64,000 nt of DNA, from NCBI GenBank assembly GCA_020744425.1, contig JAGMUV010000034.1, forward strand, positions 310,001-374,000, read 5' to 3'. The position numbers were made by a program, and so were the translations under genes. Positions 49,849 through 62,100 of the stretch are shown here, in pieces. The notes beneath the pieces were generated by a model. The model saw only the letters and a program-made list of their open reading frames with translations. It ran no database searches and was not told the DNA's origin. The DNA is from Dactylonectria macrodidyma. Lineage: Eukaryota; Ascomycota; Sordariomycetes; Hypocreales; Nectriaceae. Position 1 is the first letter of the stretch; every line of letters starts with the position of its first letter.

Positions 49849-50186
49849 ATGCATGTATTTAAGCTTCTCCCTCTCTTTCTGGGCCTCTCGCTTGCCCTTC
49901 CGGCTGCTGAAGCCGATCCCAATTCACTCGAGGCTCGAGCATGCACATACAGTACAATATCTTTACCCTTTCCCCTAAAAGTCGTAGACCAACTTACTCA
50001 CCATTTTGCAGGTAGTTGCGTCTCGAATTGCTGTAAGGACGTTGGGTGTAATGGGTTTCTGAATTGTGGTAGATCTACGGTGGGTACCAGAGATATATGC
50101 TTGAAATTAGCAGTTGGGCTTGAATATTTGCTAAATGTCGTCAGTGCTCGGGTGGTAAATGTACATGCCACTGCCAATATAATTGA
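49849..50186 (+). CDS. Small secreted ten-cysteine protein B (70 aa, three exons)
   Basis: Exons are 49849-49951, 50012-50079 and 50145-50186. Introns are 60 nt (GTACAA..GCAG) and 65 nt (GTGGGT..CAG, with a GCTAA branch). The signal peptide is MHVFKLLPLFLGLSLALPAA, then a short propeptide EADPNSLEAR ends just before the first Cys. Mature cysteines are spaced C-x4-C-x3-CC-x4-C-x5-C-x4-C-x4-C-x-C-x-C, the same order as protein A (46856-47215). The intron after ACTY is at the same codon and phase 1 as the second intron of gene A (after ACTK), so common descent is likely. The second intron is unique to B. Without splicing, the frame would run on to 50235 and lose the last three cysteines. The defensin-like fold is an inference; the biological target is unknown. 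Confidence 0.75.
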
Positions 50187-50370
50187 ATTCATTCACCAAG
50201 GGTCGGACCAACTACACTGCATATCCACGTGGTAGGCAGGTTTTTATTCGGACACACCCCAGAGGGCCTTTGCACTTAGCTGTTTCCGTTTCGTACAGAG
50301 CTTGCATAATCACCCGAAGCCCAACAATTTTCACTTTGAATGACTGATCCAATCTGGTGTATATGCCATG

Positions 50371-50464
50371 ACAGGCCTGCTTGAAGGCCAATTTCTCCAA
50401 GTGTTCAGCATCCTATCCTCAGCAGCTGAAGCACGGTCTGCCAAAATGAGACTGTATGTTAGTT
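50371..50464 (-). mobile_element. Fragment of the LINE family B 3' untranslated region
   Basis: From GACAGGCCTGCTTGAAGGCC to the ATGAGACTGTA block this matches 27395-27488 with only a few differences. That stretch lies between the reverse transcriptase stop and the (TAG)n tail of the family B LINE. Neither the tail nor coding sequence is present here, so it is an internal fragment. Confidence 0.8.
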
Positions 50465-51540
50465 ATGGCTGCATGTCAGACCGGACCGTGGGGTGTGCCT
50501 TTTGAGACAACCCGCGCGGATATCTAAGTAGACTTAGGTTTGAATATCTGCTCTTCGGCTTCAATAAATAAGATCGATGCCAGGGAAATCTAAATTATCA
50601 CATATTTCGGACATGAATCCACACGGATAATAGATCAGGGCCATCCAAGATACGTGAGTGTCTGTGGTATTGGCTCTCAACCGGGGAGCGTGAAGTTGGG
50701 TTCCAGCAGAAGCGGGGGTATCGGGGAGCAAAAACGTGGACTTAACGTACAGATGGAAGATTTAAAACAAGAAGTCACAATTTGCCCTGCTGGCCGATCG
50801 AGAACGCAGATCAGACTGGAGGCTGGTTTGTCAAGTCTGTAAATGATATTTTCAGATCCAGAGTTGAGGACGCTTCGCAATGAGAGACATGAAATGAATG
50901 CGCACATTCAATTATTATCAGGGGACTGATATGATGCCATATTATTTCGGTAACTAAAGATATTTCCTCAGTAACACTATTCTAACTGTTATTAATAGTT
51001 AGTATTTAATTGTTATATGTTAACATCTGGTAGATACTATTTATTAATATATATAACTATAATAATAAATAGAAAGTATAAGAAGTAAGCATTCGAAATA
51101 TATATCTCTAAGTTGAAATATAAAGGGCTTCGCCAGTTTAGGAGCTAGGATGACGTAGACCAGGCGGATAGGGGGGGCCAGACTGAGGACAGGGCGACTC
51201 CATACATTCATGTTAATGTTGTCTTCCTTAGGCCGAGACTGTTTTCTAGCATTGAATGCTTCTTACTGTCTATCTAGATGATGCACTCTATTCGAGGGTC
51301 TATCAGTCTACGTCTTGTTTGATCCCGATCGAACAGCTCAATCAGACAGCGAATCTGCCAGTGTCGTGCCTCTGATGTTCCGTTCATGTCCATCCTCTTT
51401 TCCTGTCCTTTGCGTATGTACTACACAATCCCATTCCGTGTCTAACCGATAACCTTGTGTCCCGTTCCCGTTCCCTACAACAGCGTGACCCAGTCGAATG
51501 CTCAGTCGTCCCATATCGCCATTGTCCTTCATTTCCATCC
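50465..51540. other. AT-rich intergenic stretch
   Basis: Between 50940 and 51130 the DNA is almost all A/T (TTATTAATAGTTAGTATTTA and ATATATAACTATAATAATAA words). The flanks are mixed. No coding frame is convincing. It forms the 3' flank of the PTH11-like receptor gene. Confidence 0.4.
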
Positions 51541-52876
51541 TTAACATGCGCCGCCCTTTATCCAGTCTACGTTGACATCTTTCTTAACCTGAATTCCCCC
51601 ATTTTGCTGATTCGAAGTCGTGTGATGGCGGTATTCTGATCCCAAGATTGATTCATCACTCGGGTTCTCGCCAGCGATCCGTGTGATGGTGCCGGGGCCG
51701 CGAATCCCAAGTTTTGGATCAGCGTTGGGGAAGCCGCGGCTCCTATCCTTGCTACCACTGTTTTGAGGCATCGGGCCAAGGTTGTAGTTTTGTCCGTCGC
51801 TGCCTTCGCCTTGCTTTCTGTAGTATCGATCGGAGGAGAGGTTCGATCCGTGGATGGTTCGTCGGTAGAGAGGACGGAGAATGGGAATGCCGACGCACAC
51901 CAAAGTGACGGCCATTTCGGCGGCAGACCAGATAATCAACGGGACAGTGTCCACTGTTTGTCTTGTTAGCCATGGCTTCTGCAACAAGGTAGAGTACTTG
52001 TACATGTGTAGTTTGATGTGAAGCCAGTTGCAACTTCGTAGGTACGAACAATGCCACAAACGCCGGCGCTGTAAAACGTTAGTTAGGTGGCATTCAGCCG
52101 AGTTCGAATGCACACTCACATGACCCCAAAGCTCATGCTGCCAGCGATGGTGATCTTCTCCTTGTACTTCATGTTCAAGCCCCAGATGAAGATCCAAGGG
52201 AAGATGGCGAAGAAGAAATCAGCAATGGCACACCATACTTAAGGACAATTGTCAGTCAAGTACAAACAGCAAGGGCAGATTTCGAATGACACGTACCTCC
52301 CAGAAGGATAGCGAATGGTGTGACCCCAATATTGCATGAGCCTTCTGGTGTTCGCAGAGGGTCGTATATCTTCTTTGCCGGGATGCACTGGATCCAGAAG
52401 ATGATGGCAGTGAGGATAGATACGGCCATGAGAGACACCATGGCAATCCAAATAGCGATCTTGTGCCAGCGCTCCATGACGATGCGCAGCAAGAACAACC
52501 CCAGAGAGATCTTTGCTACCGCCATTCCGATGACGGCGAATGTCTGCCCAATCATCTCATAGTACACCGCGCGAGCAGAGTCCTCGAGTTCGAGGGTGAG
52601 AATCGACTGGCCGAAGCCATAGGTGGCCGCGATGTTCACAAAGACGGTGTACAGAAGAATCAAAACCTAGATGCCCGAATTGTCAGTAGGGAAAGTCAAA
52701 GATTGTATGGACACCCTTGGATATCATACACCACTGAGCCAGTACGCGTGATCGTCTGGACCGACTTGCTGGAGAATGTAGATACGCGTGTAGAGCCGCA
52801 GGCAGACAAAGATCCAAGTCAATGCCGTCAAAGCCCACATAACGGCCACAGCCATTGGACCTTTACCTCCCATCAT
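51541..52876 (-). CDS. PTH11-like / fungal rhodopsin-domain seven-helix membrane protein, 370 aa
   Basis: Exons are 52876-52730, 52666-52297, 52237-52120, 52068-52004 and 51953-51541. Introns of 63, 59, 51 and 50 nt keep the frame (1113 coding bases). Seven hydrophobic segments can be read, including MAVAVMWALTALTWIFVCLR with LYTR, GVLILLYTVFVNIAATYGFG, IGMAVAKISLGLFLLRIVME, WIAMVSLMAVSILTAIIFWI, WCAIADFFFAIFPWIFIWGL, and VPLIIWSAAEMAVTLVCVGI with PILRPLYRR. This is the usual signature of the fungal integral membrane family (PF20684) that includes Pth11-type receptors, but the N-terminal CFEM domain is absent. The C-terminal tail of about 85 residues is hydrophilic. The start at 52876 leaves only seven residues before helix 1, so an upstream exon is possible. 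It is divergent from the P450 gene. Confidence 0.85.
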
Positions 52877-54259
52877 CTTGGGCAACTGGCGTATTTTTTC
52901 ATAGACGACTCTTGTGCGAAGTACGGCAGGGAAGGGGTGATGTTAATATCGAAGACCGAGACACATGTCTAAGACAAGACAACGGCAGCCATGGCCGAAA
53001 ATAAACCAAGGTAACGGCATTGTTGAGTTCAGTGCTCGCATCTGGCTGCAGCGACGACTCGAGCTCGAGGCAACAAAGCCATTCCGGAAACGTCACCATG
53101 GGTAAGCCGATCGGCGGTTGGTTGGGATCTGAGTCGAGTTTTGCATGGTGGCCCTGCGGAAATGCCACGCCGCACAGGGATGGCCATTATGAAATGCCGG
53201 ATGAGTGCGGACCCGGACTCGAAGGAGGAGGAAAAACAAAAAACCTAAGAAGTCTTTGAGAAGGATACGACAGCTCACAACGGCTAATTGCTGACTGTTT
53301 GACCAGTCTTTGGGATAGAAAGCGCCACCAGCTAACGGCGTTGCACATCTTCCCACTTAGAAGAGAGAAAGGTTACATAGTGAGAAAGAAGAAGCAATCT
53401 CAATCTAGCTTGAAGAGTCCCTTGAGTTTGCTGTTGGTCCTAGGTACCAGTCCCCCGTTCGACTGTGTGGATACCACGTTACCCACCGGATGACGGGCCG
53501 CTGGCCGTTGGAAGCGAGGCTCTCGGCTCTCCACTTCCACCGCAGCCCGAGACGTTAGCTGCAGCGCTAGATGCGGCGATACCACGTAGCAGACGTGGCA
53601 TTTCTACTCCGTACAAAATTGACAAATGTACGTACTGTAGCTCTTTAAGGGGCATGTGGTATCCAAGTACCTGGCCCTGGGAGAATCAATGCCTGGTAGA
53701 ATCCCCAGTCTGTGCTTCTTTCTAAAGCATGTTCAACCCAAATGCCACTCGAACGATCCATAGAGGTATTTCCTCCCCCTCAAAGAGCCATTGCATGGTT
53801 GGAAGGCTCCGCCGGGAGAATATCATTGTAGAATCCTCCGTCGAATGGGATGCCGCGTAAACGGGTCAAGTCGATAGATCATGTTCTCTCAGCACCATAA
53901 CTGTTGGCTTGGCTCTAGACAAGGGGGATCTTAATCCTTGTCGACCCACCTCTCCCTCCCACCCCCCACATGTTCAACGGGCCAACGACCTCGTCCGCAA
54001 ATGAAAGCAACACCGATGCGTTATCGTAGAGACGGACCCAAGGGTCAACGCCACCTCGACGGAATCAGTTTCTGTAGCCCGTTTGTACTCGTACGATTCA
54101 GCCGTTGCGCACTTGGCGGCTCCCACCGTGTGAGGTCTGGGGTCCCATGTGTCATGATGGTGCAGTTTTATTAGCGACATATCAGCACTGCAATCCGCGT
54201 GCAAGCTTTGAACTTCCTCTTCTCTCAAGATTTGTTGAAGAGGCGACTACGCAATTATT
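52877..54259. other. 1.4-kb shared upstream region of two divergent genes
   Basis: The PTH11-like gene and the P450 gene are transcribed away from this interval. Short frames on both strands have no motifs. Such an arrangement may allow shared regulation, but I see no clear operator or palindrome. Confidence 0.35.
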
Positions 54260-56072
54260 ATGACGAACCACACAGAATTCGTGCACGGCTCCATATTGGG
54301 GTCTGCAGATCTTTGGCGAGACTCGTCTTGGCTTTTTTGGCTTTTTCTCGTCCCCATCAGCACGTTCTCTCTCTGGACCATTGGTTCCTACTTTATGTCG
54401 CCACTGAAGAAGTACCCCGGACCGTTTCTCGCAAGTAGGTGTCGCGCATCTCGCGTTTCTCTTCTCCCCGCAACACAGGGCTCGGGCCGATTGCATTGCT
54501 TTTGGATCAAGCCTCTAACCGTTGTCAAGAGTTCACTAGACTGTGGTACCTGTACCAAGCGTCGACTGGAGATTCTCACCTCGTTCTCGAGAAGCTGCAC
54601 CGCCAGTATGGCCCAATCGTTCGCATTACTCCAAGCATCATCGATGTCGATATTCCCGAATTGATCAAGACAATCTTCAGCATCAAAGGCGACTGGCTCA
54701 AGGTTGGTCACCGAATAATTACATCTCAAACACGTTGTCGTTGTCTGACTGAGACATGTAGACCGAGTTTTATCATGGCAGCAGTGCGTTGGTCAACGGG
54801 CAGATCGTCCTCAACCTGTTCAGCCAGACCGATCCTGTCAAACACCGCAAGGAAAGACAACCCCTCTCTAAGCACTATTCAAGCGGCGGCATAACCACTC
54901 TTGAACCGCACATGGACAAGGTCATTGCTCAATTTTGTGGGGAGCTTGAAAAGCGATTCGTCGATGGAGATAATGCTGAAAAAGTCTGCAATATTGGAGA
55001 ATGGACCCTGTTCTGTAAACCTCACTTTACTCCGTCATATCTCGATCCGCAGACATGAACTGACTTGTTTCAACTAGACACTTGGGACGTCGTCGGCGCT
55101 GTGACTTTCTCTCAGCCTATCGGATATCTCGAGAAAGGATACGACTTCGACGGAACGCTGCACAATGCCGACAAGGCGATGGACTACTTCACCGTTGTCG
55201 GTACCATGCCGTTCCTTGATCGCGTCTTCGACAAGAACCCCATTTGCCACATTGGGCCCCCTGGTTTCAACACTATCGCTGGTATCTCGGTCAAGCATCT
55301 TGTCGACCGGTACCAGGGTAACGACAAGAACTACCATGACCCTGCAACCCCGGACTTTTTGGACAAATTTATCGAGGCCAAGAAGGCAGATCCCGAGAAT
55401 GTGGACGATGCGCAGATTGTGTCGTGGCTAATGGTGAACATGATTGCTGGCGCCGATACAACAGCCATCACAATCCGCAGCTCCCTGTACTTTTCCCTCA
55501 AGCATCCCAGCGTCTGGAACCGTCTCACAAAAGAGATCCTTACGGCCAACTTCCGCGGCCGCACCCCGCCCAGCTACAAGGAGGTCAAGGCGTTGCCGTA
55601 CGTCGATGCAGTGATCCGTGAGGCGCTTCGCATGCTCCCTGGTGTGTCCATGACCATGGAGCGATACGTTCCCCGCGGGGGCTTTGCTCTCCCCAATGGC
55701 GACTATCTTCCTCAAGGAACAATCGTCGGTATGAGCCCGTACATCTTGGCCAGGAACAAGTCCATCTATGGTGAGGACGCAGACGAATTCCGACCTGAGC
55801 GATGGATGCGTGATGAGGAGCATGGCGAGACTGAAGAAGGCTTCCAGAAGAGGCTGCTACTGATGAACCAGACAGACTTGTCGTTTGGTGGCGGAAGCAG
55901 GATTTGCATTGGCAAGCACATGGGACTTTTCCAGACGTACAAGGTCCTCGCAACGCTCGTCACATTGTATGAGATTGAGTTGGCGGATCCCAAGAAGGAG
56001 TGGAAGGTGATTAACAGCTGGTTCCCAAGACAAGAAGGGGTTGAAGTCAAGCTGAGGAAGCGGGCGCTGTAG
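54260..56072 (+). CDS. Cytochrome P450, pisatin-demethylase-like, 531 aa
   Basis: Exons are 54260-54434, 54530-54702, 54762-55014 and 55078-56072, with introns of 95, 59 and 63 nt. The N-terminus has one membrane anchor (SSWLFWLFLVPISTFSLWTI) followed by the hinge KKYPGPFLA, as in ER P450s. Motifs are the oxygen-binding helix I AGADTTAIT (about 323), ExxR in EALRMLPG (382), FRPERW (438) and the heme loop FGGGSRICIG with Cys about 477. The stretch PGVSMTMERYVPRGGFALPN is typical of the pisatin demethylase/benzoate hydroxylase-like group. It would use NADPH-P450 reductase and molecular oxygen on an unknown small substrate. All motifs are intact. There is no gene cluster beyond the divergent receptor-like gene. 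Confidence 0.92.
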
Positions 56073-56195
56073 GGGAAACATTAGTTTGTCAGACGCATTC
56101 GTTCAGAGCCATAGTGATTGAAGAACGATCCATTGACCAAGATTTGATGCGTTGCTTTCTTTGCTCATTCTAACGCAAGAAACCTACTCTCCAAT

Positions 56196-57123
56196 TGTAT
56201 GTACGTATGTATGTATGTATATTTTTCGTCCGGGGGCCGTGAGGCCCATAAAGTCCCCCATTGGGGCACAGGACGTGCTGAGCTAGAATCTAGAATGCTA
56301 AAATCTACGCAAGTGCTAAAAGGTGGGGCTGAGCTAACTCAGTCGTCTCACGAAATGAAAGCATCCCCTTCTTCTCCTTCCGTAAAATGCAAAACAGACC
56401 ACTATCCAGCATATCATCGGCACACAGGCGCATTGTTTCAAGCCTGTTACCCCGTCAGCGGGATGATCAGGCACGGCTATGGCAGTGGTAGCCGCTGTAT
56501 GAACCCATCTCCAAGCGGGAGACTGGGAAGAGGCCCTTGGCGTGGCTACGCGAGGCGGCGTCAGATGGTCCCAGTCAGATGAAGGGTGTAGCGGCACCCT
56601 TCATCTGGCGAGCCTAGGTAATTGAAGAAAAGGAACAAATGAGAAGAAAGAATAAAGGGAGAGGAGACGCGGGCCCGTCTCGGGTCTGCCTCGTCTAGTG
56701 ACGAGGGCAAATCTTTCCAAAGAAGGCGCTTTTCCTCGCCAGACTGATGAACTTGTCGAAACTTCTACCTGTTGCGAGGTTGACCGCTGCAGTCGGTGAG
56801 TGGGCTAGCCTCATCCGACACCGCGGCGGTACCTTTCTGCAGTAGAAGATATGATCAGGTGTTTTGCGTCGGCCGCACGAGCAAATCACTTGCGCGTCGT
56901 CGTGGTTGAATCTTTCGTGATATGCGGCGAAGTCCCCGTGGAGGGACCTTGCTGCGAGCAGATCGTGCAGAGCCGCCCGAGGGAGCGACAGCTCGGTGGG
57001 CAGCGAGTGGTCACCTTGAGATTGAATCTCCTATACTGCTCAGGGACGGAAGTTGCCCACCATATTGCGAAGGCTTCCTTCGGTTTTTGCCTCGCGATCT
57101 TTCGTAGGTATGCGAGATCCTGG
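56196..57123 (-). mobile_element. 5'-truncated LINE family A copy with 7-bp target duplication
   Basis: On the plus strand the insert starts with a (GTAT)n tail (tail of the minus-strand LINE) followed by TTTTTCGTCCGGGGGCCGTG, the reverse of the 3' end seen at 43021-43060. Reading minus, the C-terminal ORF2 part is recognisable (CSCGRRKTPDHIFYCRKVPP). It breaks off near 57115. CTCCAAT flanks it at 56189-56195 and 57124-57130. It landed about 115 bp after the P450 stop codon and may supply or disturb its 3' end. Confidence 0.88.
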
Positions 57124-57244
57124 CTCCAATGGAGCTATTGAGCAGACATCCCAATAATGAATAAATACATAATATTGCCATATTCTAATGTATTCATAGC
57201 CGTGCCCTTATATTCTTATCTATTCTTAAGCTTATCAATAATTA

Positions 57245-57577
57245 TTAATATAAACCTGAAGCGCCATGTGTGTCGTCGTCACCACCAGCAACATCCATGA
57301 CCTTGCCACCTACTGCCACGTAGACTTTGCGGATCAGGTCATTCTTTACCCAGTTGCTCAGGCATTGAAGCTTCTCGATAGTATCAGCCGAGAGCCGTGC
57401 CCTGTCCCAAGAAATTGTCCGCCTTGCGCAGGAGAATACCCGTTCCGGGTCGTCGGACATCGCCGGCACACTTAGTATGTCAATGGCCAATTGGTGTAAA
57501 CGTGGATACTCAATCCTCTGTTCTTCTCGGCACCAAGGAATGCAATTTAACCTGAAACACGCTGGGTGAATTGGCAC
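57245..57577 (-). pseudogene. hAT dimerisation-domain relic
   Basis: The frame reads WCREEQRIEYPRLHQLAIDI, then LSVPAMSDDPERVFSCARRT and ADTIEKLQCLSNWVKNDLIR. This is the C-terminal hAT dimerisation domain. The rest of the transposase is missing on this strand. It is a different family from the intact hAT at 20060-23429. Confidence 0.85.
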
Positions 57578-58092
57578 TGGAAAATAGTGGGTCCATATTA
57601 TTAATAGTTAACAATATATATTTATTGGCAGCGTCTATATTATTATCCTTATGGATAAGCTTAACAATATATATGCCCTTAACAATAAATATATATTCAT
57701 TACTGGGATGTCTGCTATTGAGGGCAGCGCTGACCCCAATTCAGGTATCAAGTCAAGTATATCAAGTAAGTCAAGTAAGTTGGCCGCCCAATATATTCCA
57801 AGTAAGTAAGTCTATGATGCCCCAAACTTGATTTACTTGAAATACTACATTTTATCGGTTTTCTTGTGCGACGGCCCTAGGAGTGCCGAGGCCATTCAGA
57901 GCTCGTCGGCCCAAGGTGTAGGGTAATGAATTGGTGTCGTCTTTCCCAGCTGATTGCACCAATGATAATCCAGGGACGCAGCAGTGGTGGCGCGGATATA
58001 TTGTTTGTTCGCCCGTCGAGACGCGTCGCACCTGACTCAGAACCCAAGGAGTCCCTTTGTGAGTAGCATCATCGATCCGCCAATGATCCGCG
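57578..58092. repeat. AT-rich tract and CAAGTAAG-type words
   Basis: The left part (57590-57710) is AT-rich with repeated AATATATA. At 57738-57840 ATCAAGTCAAGTATATCAAG, TAAGTCAAGTAAG and ACTTGATTTACTTGAAATAC recall the subterminal repeats of the element at 45380-46268. No inverted ends are visible, so this may be the remaining end of such an element. The region after 57850 holds nothing recognisable. Confidence 0.45.
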
Positions 58093-59075
58093 ATGGCAGC
58101 ACAACGGAAGTCGCTAGAAACGGTCCTGGGGATTAGCAGTCAGCGAAAATCGCTGAAACAGCAGCTTAACGCTGCGTCCATCAAGGCTGAACCTGGGAGA
58201 ACGACTCTTGCTGACCTCCCAACGATCCAAATCGGCTGCAAGAAGTATGTACCAGAGGAGTATATTGCCAACAAGAATCGCAAAGGCCGGCGGAGCTGGA
58301 TTTAGGCCCATGGATTCTTCCTCACGGAAGTCAGCCCTGATTTGCGGACGTTGCAGACCTACTGGGTTTGCTCGAAATGTGATGAACGCGGGAAGAGCTC
58401 GTTGTTCGTCGCGACAAACACCACGTCGCCAATTGAGCATCTCCGAAGGTATATGGCATCCGTATGAGTCCGACATTCATTATTTTCAGCGTCTTACTGG
58501 ATATAGGCCCCATGTGATCACCGAGGCGGACGGCAGTGCAGATGAAGATTCGTCTCGTGCTGACATTCACCCCCTTCGAAACGGCGCTGCCTGGAGCTTC
58601 CTACTGCAAGATCCAATGTTAATGAAGCGAAGGAGCTGACGGTCGGCTGGATCGTCACTGCCAATCTTCCTTTCACGGCACCGTCGAATCCGTACCTGCG
58701 ACGAATGCTTGACTTACCGGTACACGATGCGTCATTGGCAAAAGAGGTGCCGTGGAGCCGGCAGTCGGTGCGTGATACCATGCGGAAATTATTCGAGGTA
58801 AGGAAGGGAGCAATATCGAGTCAATTAGAGAAGGCAGCCACAAAGGATTAGCTTTAGCTTTGACATGTGGACTTCTCCAAACCGGTACGCTTTCCTTGGC
58901 CTCCACGCTCACTATCTCGACGCCTCCTATCAGGTCCAATCGCGACGTCACGCTTGATTATACCATAATAGCTAGTGCGAAAGGATTATCTGAGAAAGGT
59001 GGCAGATTGAGGCAGATCTATCCCTGTCTCAAGTTTATTAATAAAGCTTATGTCTTCATGAACGTGAGTTCCTAC
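58093..59075 (+). pseudogene. hAT transposase N-terminal and core relic (several frameshifts)
   Basis: From 58093 the frame gives a basic start and then, after a stop, a BED-type finger (TYWVCSKCDERGKSSLFVAT, ...IEHLRRYM). Further pieces are LTVGWIVTANLPFTAPSNPY, then SWSRQ-like PWSRQSVRDTMRKLFEVRKG, and after another shift SFDMWTSPNRYAFLGLHAHY. These are in the right order for a hAT transposase. Stops and shifts near 58303, 58467, 58850 and later make it dead. Orientation is opposite to the fragment at 57245-57577. Confidence 0.75.
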
Positions 59076-59150
59076 ACTAACCAAGGGTGAGAAATTCAAA
59101 ATATCTAACCAACAAATACTAGTATTAAGACTATAGACAAAATCCCGACA

Positions 59151-62100
59151 CTAGCAATTGGGGTGTTTTGAGATTATATGCTTATCCATCCATTTTTGTG
59201 TATGAGCTCGAAGTGGACAATGTGGACATAGAAACATAGCGTCAGTGCCCCGCACTCTATTGCTTTGTGGGAAATCTTGCCGCGTTTGTCCATGCTGAGA
59301 CTGCTGTGGTGACAAAGTTGGCGAAGGCAGGATTGGGACAATCACGGATGCCTTGAGCTGCTGTCCGTTGAGAGGTTGGTTTTGAAAAGGCCATAGATGT
59401 TGACCCGGCCCCGCCTGCATGTTTGGTAACGGGAACTGGGGAATTGGCATCGATCCAGTGTCAGGACGCAACTGGGGCGCCTCGTAGTTGATAACAGGTG
59501 GGAGACTTGGTAAATGTGGCTGGGAAAAAGACACCGGCATAGCATGATTAGGTGGTCCGGGATTTAGGGGTGGTAGTATGTTTGTGGTTGGGCCCACCAA
59601 ACTTGCGTTGAGCTCCATCGGGGAAGGGAGGAAAATGCGTCGTCTGCGAGCGGGCGAGAAACCAGGCGGTGGTTGTGGTCCGACCTGGATGTTCTGGTGC
59701 CATGTCGCCGTCGTATCTATTGAAATGCTTTCCTTTCGATGGACGGAGGTCTGGTCTCTGGAAATAGGTGTAGCAGTGGTCGCATCGACTTGCCTGCCTC
59801 CAGCAGTATTGGCGAAAAACTCTTCATAAGTCTTTGGAGGTTGTACAGTGACCTGTGTTACAACCACCGGTTCTCGAGCTGCTTGGGGCGGTGCTTCCAA
59901 TGGAGTTCTTTGGATTGGTGGTTGGTTGACTGGTTCTTCCCTGGTCTCCGGGGCGCCTGGCGCTGAGGTGGCAGCGGCCGAGTAGACTCCACCCCCTGGT
60001 GTTGAGCTCTGGAAGTTGTCCTCCGAAGACAGGCCTCCCGTTTGCAGCGCGTCTCTCGCCGCTTGTATCAAGTGGGCATTATCGGATAATACAGGCTGGT
60101 CGTTCTCCTGGTTTCCCTGGACTGGAGCTGGAGGAGCCGAGGGGACAGTGGCCATCTCGGGCATTGCGGAGATTGGAGGTGGGGCAACTTCTTCAAGAGG
60201 CACAGAACCTGATCTGCTCGAAGAACCGCTACCCATGGACACGACGCTCGGGGCCTGATACCCTTGAAAATTCGTTTGATCCAACTTGGGCTCGTAGCTG
60301 AAGTCATCTTCATTCGTGAATGATCTGAACAATCCACCAATCGACGTGCCTTCAGAAACCTCACGAGCCTCTGGGCGAGACTCAGCGTCTTTGTCATTGA
60401 AGGGGATGTCATTTGGCAGTGTATCCAATAGGTCATTGGTGAACCGGGGTGCTCCCACTGCCCAGTCGCTTCTTGGTGGGGATTCTAGCGGGCTCATCTC
60501 CACAAGAGGAGGAAGCGGAGAGGAGTCGATCTCTTCATGCTCCCCTTGATCGTCTTTTTCAAGGTCATTTTGAACCACTTCAGGCGGAACAGAGCCCGAT
60601 TGCCCGTCCTGTTCTTGCGTGGGCTGATTCGCCTCGTTGGTGACGTCCTCACAGTTCCCCCTATTCACAGCGCTCGTGTCTCTCGGACGGTCCTCGGGAT
60701 CCATAGCCTCCGGAATTTCAGCTGTTGGCTCGTCAGTCTGGTTGTTTGAACGTGTCTCCAAATATTTCAGAACTGATTTCGAATTTGGAACAAGCTTGAG
60801 CTCAGGGCCATGGACATCCATGGCTCTAAGATCTTTCGCTGGTAGCCAAGCGATGGAGTTTTTATTCGAAAAGTCCGCGACGTCGAAGAAAACGATTGGA
60901 AACTGCCGTTCAGTGACGGACTTCCCGCCGTCTTCATAGCCTTTCCGCCATTCAAGAGCGCCGGTGACGAGGTCGAGAACGAAACACCGCGGTAGATCGT
61001 CCATGAAGCCCATGTCCTTGTCCTGGATCCTCCCCGGTAGACCGGTATAAACAGCCCCCTCAACGGCCACACTAGGAAGAACTAGAACAGCATACCACTG
61101 GTTGTAGTATCCGAGATAGATCTCCCCAGGTATTGGATCAACAACCCCCACAAACTCTCCTCGAGTTCTTCGGCTCGTGGTATTCGAGTTTGACGGTTCT
61201 TCATTCCTCGAGGATTTAGTGGGTTGGAATGTGTCTGAGTCGTTAGAGAGCTCAGATGATTCTCGGGGGAACAGCCTGACTTTCTTCGGATTTTGGTGGC
61301 CATTTTTGAGCGCCTCGCGGGTGACCTCGTTATTCCTATTTGCGAATAGTGCGTTGCAATGTCGAACACGAATACCGAGGTGCTCAATAGCCTGCTGCTC
61401 GCTTCGTCCCATTCGACCGTGGGCTTCGCTGTCGAGGTGTACACCAGCACCCCTGGTGGGTCTGTTTGTGGTGAAGATCATGTCGTGCTCCTCGCACACA
61501 AGAATATACCACTCGTCATTATAATTCACGATAATGTGCTTCGTGACGGCTTTGCCACCCTGGAACACATCATTAAAATCTATGGCTCTCTCCGAGTCCG
61601 AAGGACATGTTTGGCCTGTTCGAGCGCGCTTTGATGGCTCATGAGGGCCCGCCACTGCGGATCGTCTTCTTTTGGACTGGACGTATTAGCAAAAGATTTA
61701 GTTCCATGTGTGTCTGGTCGGGCATGAAGAACTTACGGGACTGGCAGACGTGGGCAGGAGTTTCACTTCGTCAAGCTCTTGGGGATCTGGCTCTTGCATG
61801 TTGACATCAGGTTCTTGTTCGCTGGTGTCAGGAACTTGAACATCTGGATGTGTGGAGGTGTGATCAATTGCCAACTGCGTACTCTCGTCTCGTTGCGTGG
61901 CCTCTTGCGGCCGCGTGGTGTCTTCTTGTAGCGTGTTCTCTAGACACTCTCCACGTTCTTGCGACTGCGGAGTTTCGTGCGGTTCCGTAGTTTCATCTAG
62001 CTGCACGCTCTCTTTCGGCAGTGCATTCCCTTGCAACTGGATGCTCTCATCTTGTGTGGGCTCTCCTGCAACAGGGAGATTGTGGGGAGGATGTTCCGAT

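Noticed and set aside
49849..50235. Single-exon 128-codon reading of gene B
   Set aside because: It reads through two introns with good splice signals and loses the paralogous cysteine pattern.
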